Assembly (NCBI RefSeq): GCF_900446255.1
Contig: NZ_UIGI01000001.1
Location: 770,763-834,762 of the forward strand
DNA length: 64,000 nt
Direction of reading: 5' to 3'
DNA from: Buttiauxella agrestis
GTDB taxonomy: Bacteria; Pseudomonadota; Gammaproteobacteria; Enterobacterales; Enterobacteriaceae
The position numbers and the translations under genes were made by a program. Positions 9,111 to 18,670 of this stretch are shown in pieces (position 1 is the stretch's first letter; each line of letters starts with the position of its first letter). The notes below the pieces were generated by a model, which saw only the letters and a program-made list of their open reading frames with translations, was not told the DNA's origin and made no database searches.

Positions 9111-9814
9111 ATGTCACATTGATAATAAATGGATTAGAAACTCAAGCCCATTTTAACGACGAAGAAGTCGACGCATTGCATAAGCCGTTGCTTAAGCAAT
9201 TAGCCGAGAAGCAAAAGCAGTTAAGCCGCCGACTGGTGGTGTTTTTAGCCGCCCCGCCGGGAACCGGAAAATCGACGCTGGTGGCATTTTGGGAATATTT
9301 GTCCGCACAAGAACCTGGATTGACTGCCATTCAGGCGTTGCCGATGGATGGATTCCACCACTACAACGATTATCTACAGGCATTCAATCTCAGGCAGCAT
9401 AAAGGTGCGCCGCAGACCTTTAATGTGCAGAAACTGACGGATGCGTTGCGTGATTTGCATAAGCCCGAAAGCCATTGGCCGCAGTACGATCGTAATTTGC
9501 ACGATCCGGTGGAAAACGCGATTGCGGTAACAGCGCCGATTGTGGTGGTCGAAGGAAACTGGTTGCTGCTCAATCAGCCAGAATGGCAAGCGCTACGCGA
9601 ACATTGCGATTACTCAGTCTTCATTTCAGCTGCGCCTGACATGCTCTCAGAGCGCCTGATTGGCAGAAAAGTCCGTGGGGGTTTGACCCGGGAACAAGCC
9701 GAAGCCTTTTTCCAGGCGACTGACGGGCCGAATGTATTGCGTGTGCTGGAAAACAGCCAGCCCGCAGACATGCCGTTACGTATGGACGATCAGGGCGGCT
9801 ATCATCGAAGCTGA
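9107..9814 (+). CDS. yggC: P-loop kinase of the uridine/pantothenate kinase-like group, YggC
   Basis: 235-residue predicted cytoplasmic kinase. A Walker A motif APPGTGKST lies at residues 49-57 (Lys55) and a Walker B-like PIVVVEGNWLLL follows near 145. The fold is that of the PRK/UdK/PanK superfamily, whose members phosphorylate sugars, nucleosides or pantothenate; E. coli YggC is uncharacterised. The GTG start overlaps the yggD stop (GTGA), showing translational coupling. As last gene of the cmt-ygg operon it may phosphorylate the sugar intermediate that YggF later dephosphorylates, which is speculative. Confidence 0.85.
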   Translation: MNVTLIINGLETQAHFNDEEVDALHKPLLKQLAEKQKQLSRRLVVFLAAPPGTGKSTLVAFWEYLSAQEPGLTAIQALPMDGFHHYNDYLQAFNLRQHKGAPQTFNVQKLTDALRDLHKPESHWPQYDRNLHDPVENAIAVTAPIVVVEGNWLLLNQPEWQALREHCDYSVFISAAPDMLSERLIGRKVRGGLTREQAEAFFQATDGPNVLRVLENSQPADMPLRMDDQGGYHRS

Positions 9815-9821
9815 AAGGGAA

Positions 9822-9849
9822 CGGGTCTTTAAAACGGCCCGGCCTTTTT
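9822..9849 (+). terminator. Probable terminator of the cmt-ygg operon
   Basis: Stem CGGGTC / GGCCCG with a T-G pair and a 7-nt loop, followed by GCCTTTTT, 8 bases after the yggC stop. Confidence 0.7.
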
Positions 9850-9919
9850 ATCACGCTTGATTCTCCCTGGTTATTATTCGTCCTTTGCGCATTTGTCGTT
9901 GCAGTTATTCCATCAAAAA

Positions 9920-9935
9920 TGTGACCTGCGTCAGA
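9920..9935 (+). promoter_or_regulatory. CRP site upstream of epd
   Basis: TGTGACCTGCGTCAGA matches TGTGA-N6-TCACA at 9 of 10 positions. The E. coli epd-pgk operon is known to be activated by cAMP-CRP. It lies in the 314-base yggC-epd gap, which otherwise holds the cmt-ygg terminator on the left and the Cra site on the right. Confidence 0.7.
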
Positions 9936-9992
9936 AGATCGGTTGCCTGTACTGGGGTAACGTTCCATTTATTCCGCTTATCGCTTAACATG

Positions 9993-10008
9993 GCTGAAGC
10001 GTTTCAGT
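9993..10008 (+). promoter_or_regulatory. Cra (FruR) operator upstream of epd
   Basis: GCTGAAGCGTTTCAGT is an almost perfect palindrome matching the Cra consensus GCTGAAWCGWTTCAGC (one end base differs). Cra represses glycolytic genes, including the epd-pgk region in E. coli, when fructose phosphates are absent. It lies about 120 bases before the epd start. Confidence 0.85.
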
Positions 10009-10128
10009 CGAATGAATGTTCGACAATTGAGCAAACAATTGCAGTTTCGAGAGTGCGAGGATTCCCCTCAGGCGATAGCTGGATTACTCTGTCAGCCACT
10101 TAGTCTCAGGGATTCTGGCAGGAGAGAT

Positions 10129-11148
10129 ATGACCGTTCGCATAGCAATTAATGGCTTCGGTCGCATTGGGCGCAACGTGGTACGTGCATTGTACGAATCC
10201 GGGCGCCGTGCGGAAATTACCGTCGTGGCAATCAATGAACTGGCTGATGCTGCGGGTATGGCGCATCTGTTGAAATACGACACCAGCCATGGTCGCTTCG
10301 CCTGGGACGTGCGTCAGGAACGCAGCCAGTTATGGGTCGGTGATGACACCATCCGTATTTTGCACGAACCGGAAATCGAAAATTTACCGTGGCGTGAACT
10401 GGGTGTAGATGTGGTGCTGGATTGTACCGGTGTGTTTGGCTCCCGTGCAGACGGTGAAGCGCATCTGGCAGCCGGGGCCAAAAAAGTCCTCTTCTCCCAT
10501 CCTGGCGGTAACGACCTCGACGCCACCGTCGTTTACGGTGTGAATCATGAAAGTGTGGTTGCTGAGCATCGCATTGTTTCCAATGCTTCCTGCACCACAA
10601 ACTGCATTATTCCGATTATCAAATTGCTTGATGATGCCTGGGGTATTGAGTGGGGAACCGTCACCACGATTCATTCCGCCATGCATGATCAACAAGTTAT
10701 CGACGCCTATCACCCGGACTTGCGCCGCACCCGTGCAGCCAGCCAGTCTATTATTCCTGTTGATACGCGTCTTGCTGCCGGTATCACACGTATTTTCCCG
10801 CAATTTGACGACTGTTTTGAAGCAATTGCGGTACGTGTTCCGACCATTAATGTCACGGCAATCGATTTAAGCGTGACGGTGAAAAATGCAGTTAATGCCA
10901 ATGAAGTCAACAAGTTGCTGCAAAAAGCAGCACGGGATTCATTTCATGGTATAGTTGACTATACGGAATTACCGTTGGTCTCGACTGATTTTAACCACGA
11001 TCCGCACAGTGCCATTGTTGACGGCACACAAACCCGGGTCAGTGGGCAACATCTGATTAAAACTCTAGTCTGGTGTGATAACGAATGGGGCTTTGCTAAC
11101 CGAATGCTCGACACGACGTTAGTCATGGCCGCAAGTGGTTTCAGGTAA
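10129..11148 (+). CDS. epd: D-erythrose-4-phosphate dehydrogenase
   Basis: 339-residue cytoplasmic NAD-dependent enzyme oxidising erythrose 4-phosphate to 4-phosphoerythronate, first step of the pyridoxal-phosphate (DXP-dependent) branch. It is GAPDH-like: the Rossmann motif [10 protein letters not shown] lies at 7-16 and the catalytic cysteine in SNASCTTN is Cys155. Start chosen at ATG 10129 because AGGAGAG precedes it and the length then equals E. coli Epd; an in-frame ATG 117 bases upstream would add a non-conserved leader. It is followed by pgk and fbaA in the conserved order; CRP and Cra sites lie upstream. Confidence 0.96.
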   Translation: MTVRIAINGFGRIGRNVVRALYESGRRAEITVVAINELADAAGMAHLLKYDTSHGRFAWDVRQERSQLWVGDDTIRILHEPEIENLPWRELGVDVVLDCTGVFGSRADGEAHLAAGAKKVLFSHPGGNDLDATVVYGVNHESVVAEHRIVSNASCTTNCIIPIIKLLDDAWGIEWGTVTTIHSAMHDQQVIDAYHPDLRRTRAASQSIIPVDTRLAAGITRIFPQFDDCFEAIAVRVPTINVTAIDLSVTVKNAVNANEVNKLLQKAARDSFHGIVDYTELPLVSTDFNHDPHSAIVDGTQTRVSGQHLIKTLVWCDNEWGFANRMLDTTLVMAASGFR

Positions 11149-11197
11149 GGCGCATAAAGCGTCCGCAAAACTTTAAGAATCAACGAGAGGATTCACC

Positions 11198-12361
11198 ATG
11201 TCTGTAATTAAGATGACCGATCTGGATCTGGCTGGAAAGCGTGTTCTGATCCGTGCAGATTTGAACGTACCAGTTAAAGAAGGGAAAGTGACATCTGACG
11301 CACGTATCCGTGCATCTTTGCCTACTATCGAACTGGCCCTGAAGCAAGGCGCTAAAGTGATGGTAACTTCTCACCTGGGTCGTCCGACTGAAGGCGAGTA
11401 CAACGAAGAATTCTCTCTGCTGCCGGTTGTTAACTACCTGAAAGACAAATTGTCTGCTCCGGTTCGTCTGGCTAAAGATTACCTCGACGGCGTTGAAGTT
11501 GCTGCGGGTGAACTGGTTGTTCTGGAAAACGTTCGCTTCAACAAAGGCGAAAAGAAAGACGACGAAACCCTGTCTAAAAAATACGCTGCACTGTGTGACG
11601 TATTCGTAATGGACGCTTTCGGTACTGCGCACCGTGCACAGGCTTCTACTCACGGCGTTGGCAAATTTGCAGACATCGCTTGTGCAGGCCCACTGCTGGC
11701 TGAAGAGCTGAGCGCACTGGGTAAAGCACTGAAAGAACCAGCTCGCCCAATGGTTGCTATTGTTGGCGGTTCTAAAGTTTCTACCAAACTGACCGTTCTT
11801 GATTCCCTGTCTAAAATCGCTGACCAACTGATTGTTGGCGGTGGCATCGCGAACACCTTCGTTGCTGCTCAAGGCCACAACGTGGGTAAATCCCTGTACG
11901 AAGCAGACCTGGTTGACGAAGCTAAACGCCTGCTGACTATCTGTGATATCCCGGTTCCTGCTGACGTGCGCGTTGCGACTGAGTTCTCAGAGACTGCTAC
12001 TGCAACTCTGAAATCTGTAAACGACGTTAAATCTGACGAGCAGATTCTGGATATCGGTGATGCTTCTGCAGCTCAACTGGCTGAAATCCTGAAGAATGCA
12101 AAAACCATTCTGTGGAACGGCCCGGTTGGCGTGTTCGAATTCCCTAACTTCCGCAAAGGGACTGAAATCGTTGCTAATGCAATCGCAGACAGCGAAGCAT
12201 TCTCTATCGCAGGCGGCGGTGACACTCTGGCAGCAATCGACCTGTTCGGCATTGCTGACAAGATCTCCTACATCTCCACTGGTGGTGGCGCATTCCTCGA
12301 ATTCGTGGAAGGCAAAGTTCTGCCAGCAGTAGCGATGCTCGAAGAGCGCGCTAAGAAGTAA
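11198..12361 (+). CDS. pgk: Phosphoglycerate kinase
   Basis: 387-residue cytoplasmic glycolytic enzyme transferring phosphate from 1,3-bisphosphoglycerate to ADP. The two-domain Rossmann-like fold is evident: the N-terminal [11 protein letters not shown] substrate-binding motif (residues 20-30), VTSHLGRP, and the C-terminal nucleotide site with GGGDTLAA near residue 334. Same length as E. coli Pgk. ATG preceded by GAGAGGA. Strong bias toward highly expressed codons is visible. It lies 49 bases downstream of epd, with a hairpin then fbaA following. Confidence 0.98.
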   Translation: MSVIKMTDLDLAGKRVLIRADLNVPVKEGKVTSDARIRASLPTIELALKQGAKVMVTSHLGRPTEGEYNEEFSLLPVVNYLKDKLSAPVRLAKDYLDGVEVAAGELVVLENVRFNKGEKKDDETLSKKYAALCDVFVMDAFGTAHRAQASTHGVGKFADIACAGPLLAEELSALGKALKEPARPMVAIVGGSKVSTKLTVLDSLSKIADQLIVGGGIANTFVAAQGHNVGKSLYEADLVDEAKRLLTICDIPVPADVRVATEFSETATATLKSVNDVKSDEQILDIGDASAAQLAEILKNAKTILWNGPVGVFEFPNFRKGTEIVANAIADSEAFSIAGGGDTLAAIDLFGIADKISYISTGGGAFLEFVEGKVLPAVAMLEERAKK

Positions 12362-12366
12362 TGATT

Positions 12367-12397
12367 ACGGGCAGGGTTTCCTGCCCGTTTGTTTTTT
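12367..12397 (+). terminator. Terminator between pgk and fbaA
   Basis: ACGGGCAGG / CCTGCCCGT stem with a GTTT loop, followed by TTTGTTTTTT. It probably ends a share of epd-pgk transcripts, with fbaA receiving read-through or its own promoter. Confidence 0.82.
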
Positions 12398-12463
12398 GCT
12401 GCCGCTCAGTCTTAGGTGGCACAAACGTTTTTTCTAACGGCCGACGATACAGGACAACCAAAC

Positions 12464-13543
12464 ATGTCTAAGATTTTTGATTTCGTAAAACCTGGTGTAA
12501 TCACTGGTGATGACGTACAGAAAGTTTTCCAGGTAGCAAAAGAAAACAACTTTGCTCTGCCAGCAGTTAACTGCGTAGGCACCGACTCTATCAACGCCGT
12601 ACTGGAAACTGCTGCGAAAGTTAAAGCACCAGTCATCGTTCAGTTCTCTAACGGTGGCGCTGCGTTCATCGCGGGTAAAGGCGTGAAAACTGACGTTCCT
12701 CAGGGTGCTGCAATCCTGGGCGCAATCTCTGGCGCACACCACGTTCACCAGATGGCTGAACATTACGGCGTGCCAGTTATCCTGCACACCGACCATTGCG
12801 CTAAGAAACTGCTGCCATGGATCGACGGCCTGTTGGACGCTGGCGAAAAACACTTCGCGGCAACGGGCAAACCACTGTTCTCTTCCCACATGATCGACCT
12901 GTCTGAAGAGTCTCTGGAAGAAAACATCGAGATCAGCTCTAAGTATCTGGCTCGTATGTCCAAAATGGGCATGACTCTGGAAATCGAACTGGGTTGCACC
13001 GGCGGCGAAGAAGATGGCGTAGATAACAGCCATATGGACGCATCTGCTCTGTACACTCAGCCAGAAGACGTTGATTACGCTTACACCGAACTGAGCAAAA
13101 TCAGCCCACGTTTCACCATCGCGGCTTCCTTCGGTAACGTGCACGGTGTGTACAAACCAGGTAACGTGGTTCTGACCCCGACTATCCTGCGCGATTCTCA
13201 GGATTATGTTTCTAAGAAACACAACCTGCCGCACAACTCTCTGAACTTCGTATTCCACGGCGGTTCCGGTTCTACTGCTCAAGAAATCAAAGATTCCGTG
13301 AGCTACGGTGTTATCAAAATGAACATCGATACCGATACTCAGTGGGCAACTTGGGAAGGTATCCTGAGCTACTACAAAGCTAACGAAGCTTACCTGCAGG
13401 GCCAGTTGGGCAACCCTAAAGGCGAAGACCAGCCGAACAAGAAATACTACGATCCACGCGTATGGCTGCGTTCTGCACAGACTTCTATGATTACCCGTCT
13501 GGAGCAGGCTTTCAAAGAACTGAACGCAGTAGACGTTCTGTAA
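12464..13543 (+). CDS. fbaA: Class II fructose-bisphosphate aldolase
   Basis: 359-residue cytoplasmic zinc-dependent aldolase interconverting fructose 1,6-bisphosphate with dihydroxyacetone phosphate and glyceraldehyde 3-phosphate. The zinc and catalytic motif HTDHCAKK covers residues 108-115 (Asp110, His111); the phosphate-binding NFVFHGGSGS and the NIDTDTQ segment follow toward the C-terminus. ATG 12464 is chosen, with AGGA upstream and E. coli length; the frame is open to 12416 but that extension is not conserved. Strong codon bias. Followed by an efficient terminator that closes the glycolytic block. Confidence 0.98.
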   Translation: MSKIFDFVKPGVITGDDVQKVFQVAKENNFALPAVNCVGTDSINAVLETAAKVKAPVIVQFSNGGAAFIAGKGVKTDVPQGAAILGAISGAHHVHQMAEHYGVPVILHTDHCAKKLLPWIDGLLDAGEKHFAATGKPLFSSHMIDLSEESLEENIEISSKYLARMSKMGMTLEIELGCTGGEEDGVDNSHMDASALYTQPEDVDYAYTELSKISPRFTIAASFGNVHGVYKPGNVVLTPTILRDSQDYVSKKHNLPHNSLNFVFHGGSGSTAQEIKDSVSYGVIKMNIDTDTQWATWEGILSYYKANEAYLQGQLGNPKGEDQPNKKYYDPRVWLRSAQTSMITRLEQAFKELNAVDVL

Positions 13544-13568
13544 TTTGAAGCAGTGAATGCTTGAATCA

Positions 13569-13592
13569 AGCCCGCCTCGTGCGGGCTTTTTT
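13569..13592 (+). terminator. Terminator of fbaA
   Basis: AGCCCGC / GCGGGCT stem, CTCGT loop, then TTTTTT, 25 bases past the stop codon. Confidence 0.93.
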
Positions 13593-13930
13593 GTACCCTT
13601 AATAAATTTTTATCTGCAATCCAGGCTTAAAAAGCCAGCATATTGCTTTTAAATAAACTGATGGCATAAATGATATTTTCTGATACGAGTATTTTCTGAA
13701 CGCTATTTATTTCGGCAATTTTATAAGATTATTTTAGTTTTATTATAAGTACCTATAAAAGTGGGAGTTATTTGTACAGATATGATTTTATTATCACCAT
13801 AACTTTATTTTATTACTCCTGCTAAGGTTGACCTCTGTCATGTAAAATGCAAATGACCAATGCTTAACATTATGATTTGAAAGGATTAAATTTGTTTGCT
13901 TGATTTGCATACGATTAGCGGTCTGGTAAT

Positions 13931-13974
13931 TGTGAGTCACTGCACACTACAACTGATGCATAATTCGATATGAT
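13931..13974 (+). promoter_or_regulatory. CRP-dependent class II promoter of tdcA
   Basis: CRP site TGTGAGTCACTGCACA (13931-13946, 9 of 10 conserved positions) centred about 42 bases before the start expected from the -10 element TATGAT (13969-13974). That is class II geometry, as known for E. coli tdcA. The rest of the 465-base fbaA-tdcA gap (13593-13930) is very AT-rich, suited to bending proteins such as IHF that act on E. coli tdc. No gene is seen there. Confidence 0.75.
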
Positions 13975-14008
13975 CTGCTGCATGGGACGTTAATAGGCGC
14001 AGATTTAA

Positions 14009-14947
14009 ATGGATAATAATACCTTACCAAAAACACAACACCTGCTTGTCTTTCAGGAAGTGGTGAGAAGTGGATCATTTGGTTCTGCGGCGAAACAACT
14101 GAGCCTGACCCAGCCTGCTGTCAGTAAAATTATAAGCGACATGGAATCGTATTTTGGTTTAGAGCTTATTATCAGAAAAAATACCGGCGTTAAATTAACT
14201 GAAGCAGGCAAAGTATTGCTGACTCACGCTGAATCCATCACACGTGAATTGCGCAATATGTGTAGTGAAATGAATCGCATGGTGGGTAACAGCGTGGTGG
14301 ATGTGTCATTTGGCTACCCATCGCTTATCGGCTTTACTTTTTTACCCGGCATGATGAAAGAGTTTAAAGAGCTTTTCCCACAGGCTCAGGTTTCGATGTT
14401 CGAAGCCCAACTTTCTTCTTTCTTGCCTGCAATCCGTGATGGCCGCCTGGACTTTGCTATTGGCACATTGAGCGACGAAATGTTGCTACAAGATTTGCAC
14501 ATTGAGCCACTGTTCGAGTCAGAGTTTGTACTGGTTGCCAACCGAACACGGGTAGTTAAAGGGACGACCACACTCAGCGCATTAAGTCATGAGCAATGGG
14601 TTTTACCACAAACGGAAATGGGATATTACAGCGAACTGCTGACGACACTGCAAAAGAACAATATTAAAAGTGAAAATATCGTAAAAACGGACTCAGTAGT
14701 AACCATTTATAATCTGGTGCTCAATGCAGGTTTTCTGACAGTTATTCCGCGCGATATGATTTCCCCATTTGGCTCTAACCAATTTATTAAAGTCCCAGTT
14801 GAGGATAAATTACCTGTCGCGCGATATGCTGCCGTTTGGTCTAAGAATTATCGAATTAATAGATCTGCTGCCACATTAGTTGAGCTAGCCAAAAAACATT
14901 CATTACGAATTAAATTTCAATCTGACAAATTAACTGAAGTTGCTTAA
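14009..14947 (+). CDS. tdcA: LysR-family activator of the tdc operon
   Basis: 312-residue cytoplasmic LysR-type regulator, activator of the threonine dehydratase operon; same length as E. coli TdcA. The N-terminal winged helix-turn-helix spans about residues 10-68 (GSFGSAAKQLSLTQPAVSK is the recognition region), and the effector domain about 95-300. First gene of tdcABCDE, so it is autocontrolled with the operon. The ATG follows a poor Shine-Dalgarno (GCAGATTTAA), suggesting low translation. No inducer can be read from the sequence. Confidence 0.95.
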   Translation: MDNNTLPKTQHLLVFQEVVRSGSFGSAAKQLSLTQPAVSKIISDMESYFGLELIIRKNTGVKLTEAGKVLLTHAESITRELRNMCSEMNRMVGNSVVDVSFGYPSLIGFTFLPGMMKEFKELFPQAQVSMFEAQLSSFLPAIRDGRLDFAIGTLSDEMLLQDLHIEPLFESEFVLVANRTRVVKGTTTLSALSHEQWVLPQTEMGYYSELLTTLQKNNIKSENIVKTDSVVTIYNLVLNAGFLTVIPRDMISPFGSNQFIKVPVEDKLPVARYAAVWSKNYRINRSAATLVELAKKHSLRIKFQSDKLTEVA

Positions 14948-15044
14948 CTTAAATAAGTAACCAATAAAATATTACTCATTCAAAGTGGTGGCTTAATAAA
15001 AGTCACCCCATAAATCATTCTTGCTTTTAAATGTTGAGGTCAAC

Positions 15045-16034
15045 ATGCATATCGACTATGAACTTCCTGTTACTATTATTGATGTTCTTGAAGCGAAAAA
15101 AAGACTCGCAGGATATATCTATAAAACTGGAATGCCTCGTTCAAATTATCTCAGCGAATGTTGTAAAGGTGAGATATTTCTAAAATTTGAAAATATGCAG
15201 CGCACGGGGTCATTTAAAATTCGTGGTGCATTTAATAAACTCAGTTCTTTAACTGAAGAAGAAAAAAGAAAAGGTGTGGTTGCTTGTTCTGCGGGCAACC
15301 ACGCTCAGGGCGTTTCACTCTCCTGCGCCATTCTTGGCATTGATGGCAAAGTCGTCATGCCTAATGGCGCACCAAAGTCCAAAGTCGCGGCGACCTCTGA
15401 CTACTCTGCACAAGTCGTGATGCACGGCGATAATTTCAACGACACCATCGCTAAAGTGAGTGAAATTGTTGAGATGGAAGGGCGCATCTTTATTCCACCC
15501 TATGACGATGAAAAAGTGATTGCCGGCCAAGGGACTATCGGCCTGGAAATCCTTGAAGATTTATACGATGTCGATAACGTCATTGTGCCAATTGGCGGCG
15601 GCGGATTAATTGCGGGTATTGCACTGGCGATTAAATCTATAAACCCGACTATTAATATTATCGGCGTGCAGGCAGAGAACGTACATGGTATGGCTGCCTC
15701 GTTTTATAAAGGCGAATTAATGGCCCATCGTACGACCGGGACGTTAGCCGATGGTTGCGATGTTTCTCGCCCTGGCAGAATAACCTATGAAATTGTGAAG
15801 AAGCTCGTTACTGATATTGTATTAGTCAGTGAGGATGAAATTCGCAACAGTATGGTAGCCCTTATTCAACGTAATAAAGTTGTCACTGAAGGCGCAGGTG
15901 CATTAGCGACTGCTGCATTATTAAGCGGTAAATTAGATCATTATATTAAAGGGCGTAAAACAGTTAGTATTATCTCCGGCGGTAATATTGACCTGTCTCG
16001 CGTCTCACAAATTACAGGCTCCGCAGATATTTGA
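15045..16034 (+). CDS. tdcB: Catabolic threonine dehydratase
   Basis: 329-residue cytoplasmic PLP enzyme deaminating L-threonine to 2-oxobutanoate (and serine to pyruvate) during anaerobic growth, AMP-activated in E. coli. The PLP lysine lies in [12 protein letters not shown] (Lys58) and the phosphate-binding glycine loop is [13 protein letters not shown]. Unlike biosynthetic IlvA there is no C-terminal ACT-like domain. ATG 15045 is chosen because TGAGGT lies 5 bases upstream and the length equals E. coli TdcB. Its product feeds TdcE. Confidence 0.97.
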   Translation: MHIDYELPVTIIDVLEAKKRLAGYIYKTGMPRSNYLSECCKGEIFLKFENMQRTGSFKIRGAFNKLSSLTEEEKRKGVVACSAGNHAQGVSLSCAILGIDGKVVMPNGAPKSKVAATSDYSAQVVMHGDNFNDTIAKVSEIVEMEGRIFIPPYDDEKVIAGQGTIGLEILEDLYDVDNVIVPIGGGGLIAGIALAIKSINPTINIIGVQAENVHGMAASFYKGELMAHRTTGTLADGCDVSRPGRITYEIVKKLVTDIVLVSEDEIRNSMVALIQRNKVVTEGAGALATAALLSGKLDHYIKGRKTVSIISGGNIDLSRVSQITGSADI

Positions 16035-16058
16035 TAGAATCTCTCGAGGAACTTTATT

Positions 16059-17390
16059 ATGAGCAATACTGATGCAACCCTGGTTGGCCAAAAAGCGGAA
16101 TCGCAATGGCGCAAATCTGACACCACCTGGACTCTTGGTTTATTTGGAACGGCTATCGGTGCGGGAGTTTTATTCTTCCCCATCCGTGCAGGTTATGGCG
16201 GCTTAATTCCGATATTGATTATGCTGTTCCTGGCATTTCCGATTGCGTTTTACTGCCACCGTGCGCTGGCGCGTCTGTGTCTTTCCGGCAGCAATCCTTC
16301 TGGAAACATTACAGAAACGGTTGAAGAACATTTTGGTAAAACGGGCGGCGTGGTCATCACCTTCCTGTACTTTTTCGCAATCTGCCCGCTGCTGTGGATT
16401 TATGGTGTCACGATAACCAATACCTTCATGACATTCTGGGAAAACCAGCTCCAGCTTATGCCGTTAAACCGCGGAATTGTGGCGCTGTTCCTGTTGCTGT
16501 TGATGGCTTTTGTTATCTATTTTGGCAAAGACCTGATGGTCAAAGTCATGAGCTATCTGGTGTTCCCGTTCATTGCCTGCCTGGTGCTGATTTCAGTCTC
16601 GCTGATCCCTTACTGGAACTCTGCGGTTATCGATCAGGTGAGCCTCAGCGACATTTCGTTCACTGGCAGTGATGGCATTCTGGTCACGGTATGGCTGGGT
16701 ATTTCCATCATGGTGTTCTCCTTTAACTTCTCGCCGATTGTCTCCTCGTTTGTGGTTTCCAAACGCGAAGAGTACGAGCAGGACTTTGGCAAGCAGTACA
16801 CTGAAGACAAATGTTCAAAAATCATTTCTCGCGCCAGCATGTTGATGGTTGCGGTGGTGATGTTCTTCGCCTTTAGCTGCCTGTTCACGCTTTCCCCACA
16901 GAACATGGCTGAAGCTAAAGCACAGAATATTCCAGTGCTCTCGTATCTGGCGAACCACTTCTCCTCGATGTCTGGCACCAAATCGACGTTTGCCACCACA
17001 CTGGAATATGGCGCATCGATTATTGCCCTGGTCGCAATCTTCAAATCCTTCTTCGGCCACTATCTTGGCACCCTTGAAGGGCTAAACGGTCTGGTTCTGA
17101 AGTTCGGCTACAAAGGGGATAAAACCAAAGTTTCTGGCGGAAAACTCAACCTTATCAGCATGGTCTTCATTATGGGATCAACCTGGGTTGTGGCTTACGC
17201 TAACCCGAACATCCTCGATTTAATTGAAGCGATGGGTGCTCCGATTATTGCTTCCTTACTTTGTCTGCTGCCGATGTATGCCATTCGTAAAACTCCGGCT
17301 CTGGCGAAATATAAAGGTAAAACTGAGAATATTTTTGTCACAGTCATTGGTTTGCTGACCATTCTTAATATTGTCTACAAACTTATCTAA
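16059..17390 (+). CDS. tdcC: Threonine/serine:H+ symporter
   Basis: 443-residue inner-membrane transporter of the hydroxy/aromatic amino acid permease family, 11 predicted membrane segments. It imports L-threonine and L-serine for TdcB. The first membrane segment carries the family motif [17 protein letters not shown] (about 30-46). Same length as E. coli TdcC. Starts 24 bases after tdcB with GAGGAA before the ATG. Confidence 0.97.
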   Translation: MSNTDATLVGQKAESQWRKSDTTWTLGLFGTAIGAGVLFFPIRAGYGGLIPILIMLFLAFPIAFYCHRALARLCLSGSNPSGNITETVEEHFGKTGGVVITFLYFFAICPLLWIYGVTITNTFMTFWENQLQLMPLNRGIVALFLLLLMAFVIYFGKDLMVKVMSYLVFPFIACLVLISVSLIPYWNSAVIDQVSLSDISFTGSDGILVTVWLGISIMVFSFNFSPIVSSFVVSKREEYEQDFGKQYTEDKCSKIISRASMLMVAVVMFFAFSCLFTLSPQNMAEAKAQNIPVLSYLANHFSSMSGTKSTFATTLEYGASIIALVAIFKSFFGHYLGTLEGLNGLVLKFGYKGDKTKVSGGKLNLISMVFIMGSTWVVAYANPNILDLIEAMGAPIIASLLCLLPMYAIRKTPALAKYKGKTENIFVTVIGLLTILNIVYKLI

Positions 17391-17431
17391 TAACTTTGGG
17401 TAGATTGACTCAGGATGAGTGGGATTTAAAC

Positions 17432-18640
17432 ATGAATGATTACCCGGTAGTGTTGACGATTAACTGTGGTTCTTCTTCGGTAAAGTTTTCAGTATTAGAT
17501 GCAGAAACATGTGATGTGCTGTTGTCCGGAATTTGTGAAGGTATTAATACAGATAAAGCATTTATAACGGTCAATGATGGGGAGCCAGTTATTCTGGCTC
17601 GCCAGAATTATGAAGAAGCACTCGCCGCAATATCTCATGAGCTTGAAATGCGCGATTTAATTGATAGCGTTGCATTTGTAGGCCATCGGATTGCTCACGG
17701 CGGATCGTTATTTAGCGAGTCGGTATTAATTACCGATGAGGTTATCGAACAGATTCGCCAGGTTTCACCGTTGGCACCCCTGCATAATTACGCCAATTTG
17801 CACGGAGTGGAATCTGCGCGAACCCGCTTCCCGGACGTCCCACAGGTCGCGGTATTCGATACCAGCTTTCACCAGACCCTGAAACCAGAGGCCTATTTAT
17901 ACGGTCTACCGTATCGCTATTTTGAAGAGTACGGGGTGCGCCGTTACGGATTCCACGGCACGTCGCATCGCTACGTTTCTCAGCAAGCGGGTGAGTTACC
18001 CGGCCTGAACTCAGTAGATTCGGGGTTGGTGATTGCTCACTTAGGAAATGGCGCATCGGTCTGCGCGGTCCAGAATGGTGAAAGTGTTGATACCTCGATG
18101 GGCATGACGCCGCTTGAAGGGCTGATTATGGGTACGCGCTGTGGTGATGTCGATTTCGGTGCCATGTCCTGGCTCGCCCGCCAGACTGAGCTGTCGATGG
18201 ATGACCTGGAACAAGTCGCTAATAAAGAGTCCGGGCTATTAGGCCTTTCGGGTTTGTCTTCAGATTTACGGACTCTGGAAAAAGCCTGGCATGAAGGTGA
18301 TATGCGTGCGCAATTAGCTATCAGAACGTTTGTTCATCGCATTGCCCGAACGATTGGCGCGCACGCTGCTGCATTAAATCGTCTGGACGGGATTATTTTT
18401 ACCGGTGGTATTGGCGAGAACTCAATACTTATTCGCCGTCTGGTTGCCGAGCGTTTGCGTGTATTTGGTGTTGAGCTGGATATTGATAAAAATAACCAGC
18501 CTAACCGAATAGGGCAGAGAATAATTTCCAGTGAGAGTTCATCAATAATTTGTGCCGTTATTCCCACTAACGAAGAGAAAATGATTGCGCTTGATGCTTT
18601 GCAATTAGGAAAGCAATGTCATCTTGCGGAATATGCCTGA
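17432..18640 (+). CDS. tdcD: Propionate/acetate kinase
   Basis: 402-residue cytoplasmic ASKHA-fold kinase making ATP from propionyl phosphate (or acetyl phosphate) and ADP, the energy-yielding last step of threonine fermentation. The N-terminal phosphate loop is [12 protein letters not shown] (from residue 10), and the acetokinase signatures [13 protein letters not shown] and FTGGIGENS are present. ATG 17432 gives the E. coli length; the frame is open to an ATG at 17396 but that extension is not conserved. Gap to tdcC is 41 bases. Confidence 0.96.
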   Translation: MNDYPVVLTINCGSSSVKFSVLDAETCDVLLSGICEGINTDKAFITVNDGEPVILARQNYEEALAAISHELEMRDLIDSVAFVGHRIAHGGSLFSESVLITDEVIEQIRQVSPLAPLHNYANLHGVESARTRFPDVPQVAVFDTSFHQTLKPEAYLYGLPYRYFEEYGVRRYGFHGTSHRYVSQQAGELPGLNSVDSGLVIAHLGNGASVCAVQNGESVDTSMGMTPLEGLIMGTRCGDVDFGAMSWLARQTELSMDDLEQVANKESGLLGLSGLSSDLRTLEKAWHEGDMRAQLAIRTFVHRIARTIGAHAAALNRLDGIIFTGGIGENSILIRRLVAERLRVFGVELDIDKNNQPNRIGQRIISSESSSIICAVIPTNEEKMIALDALQLGKQCHLAEYA

Positions 18641-18670
18641 ATTAATAATGTGGTTTAAAGGAATGATGTA

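Noticed and set aside
12434-13282. 282-codon minus-strand open frame
   Set aside because: Antisense to fbaA, no promoter or ribosome site, composition dictated by the aldolase codons.
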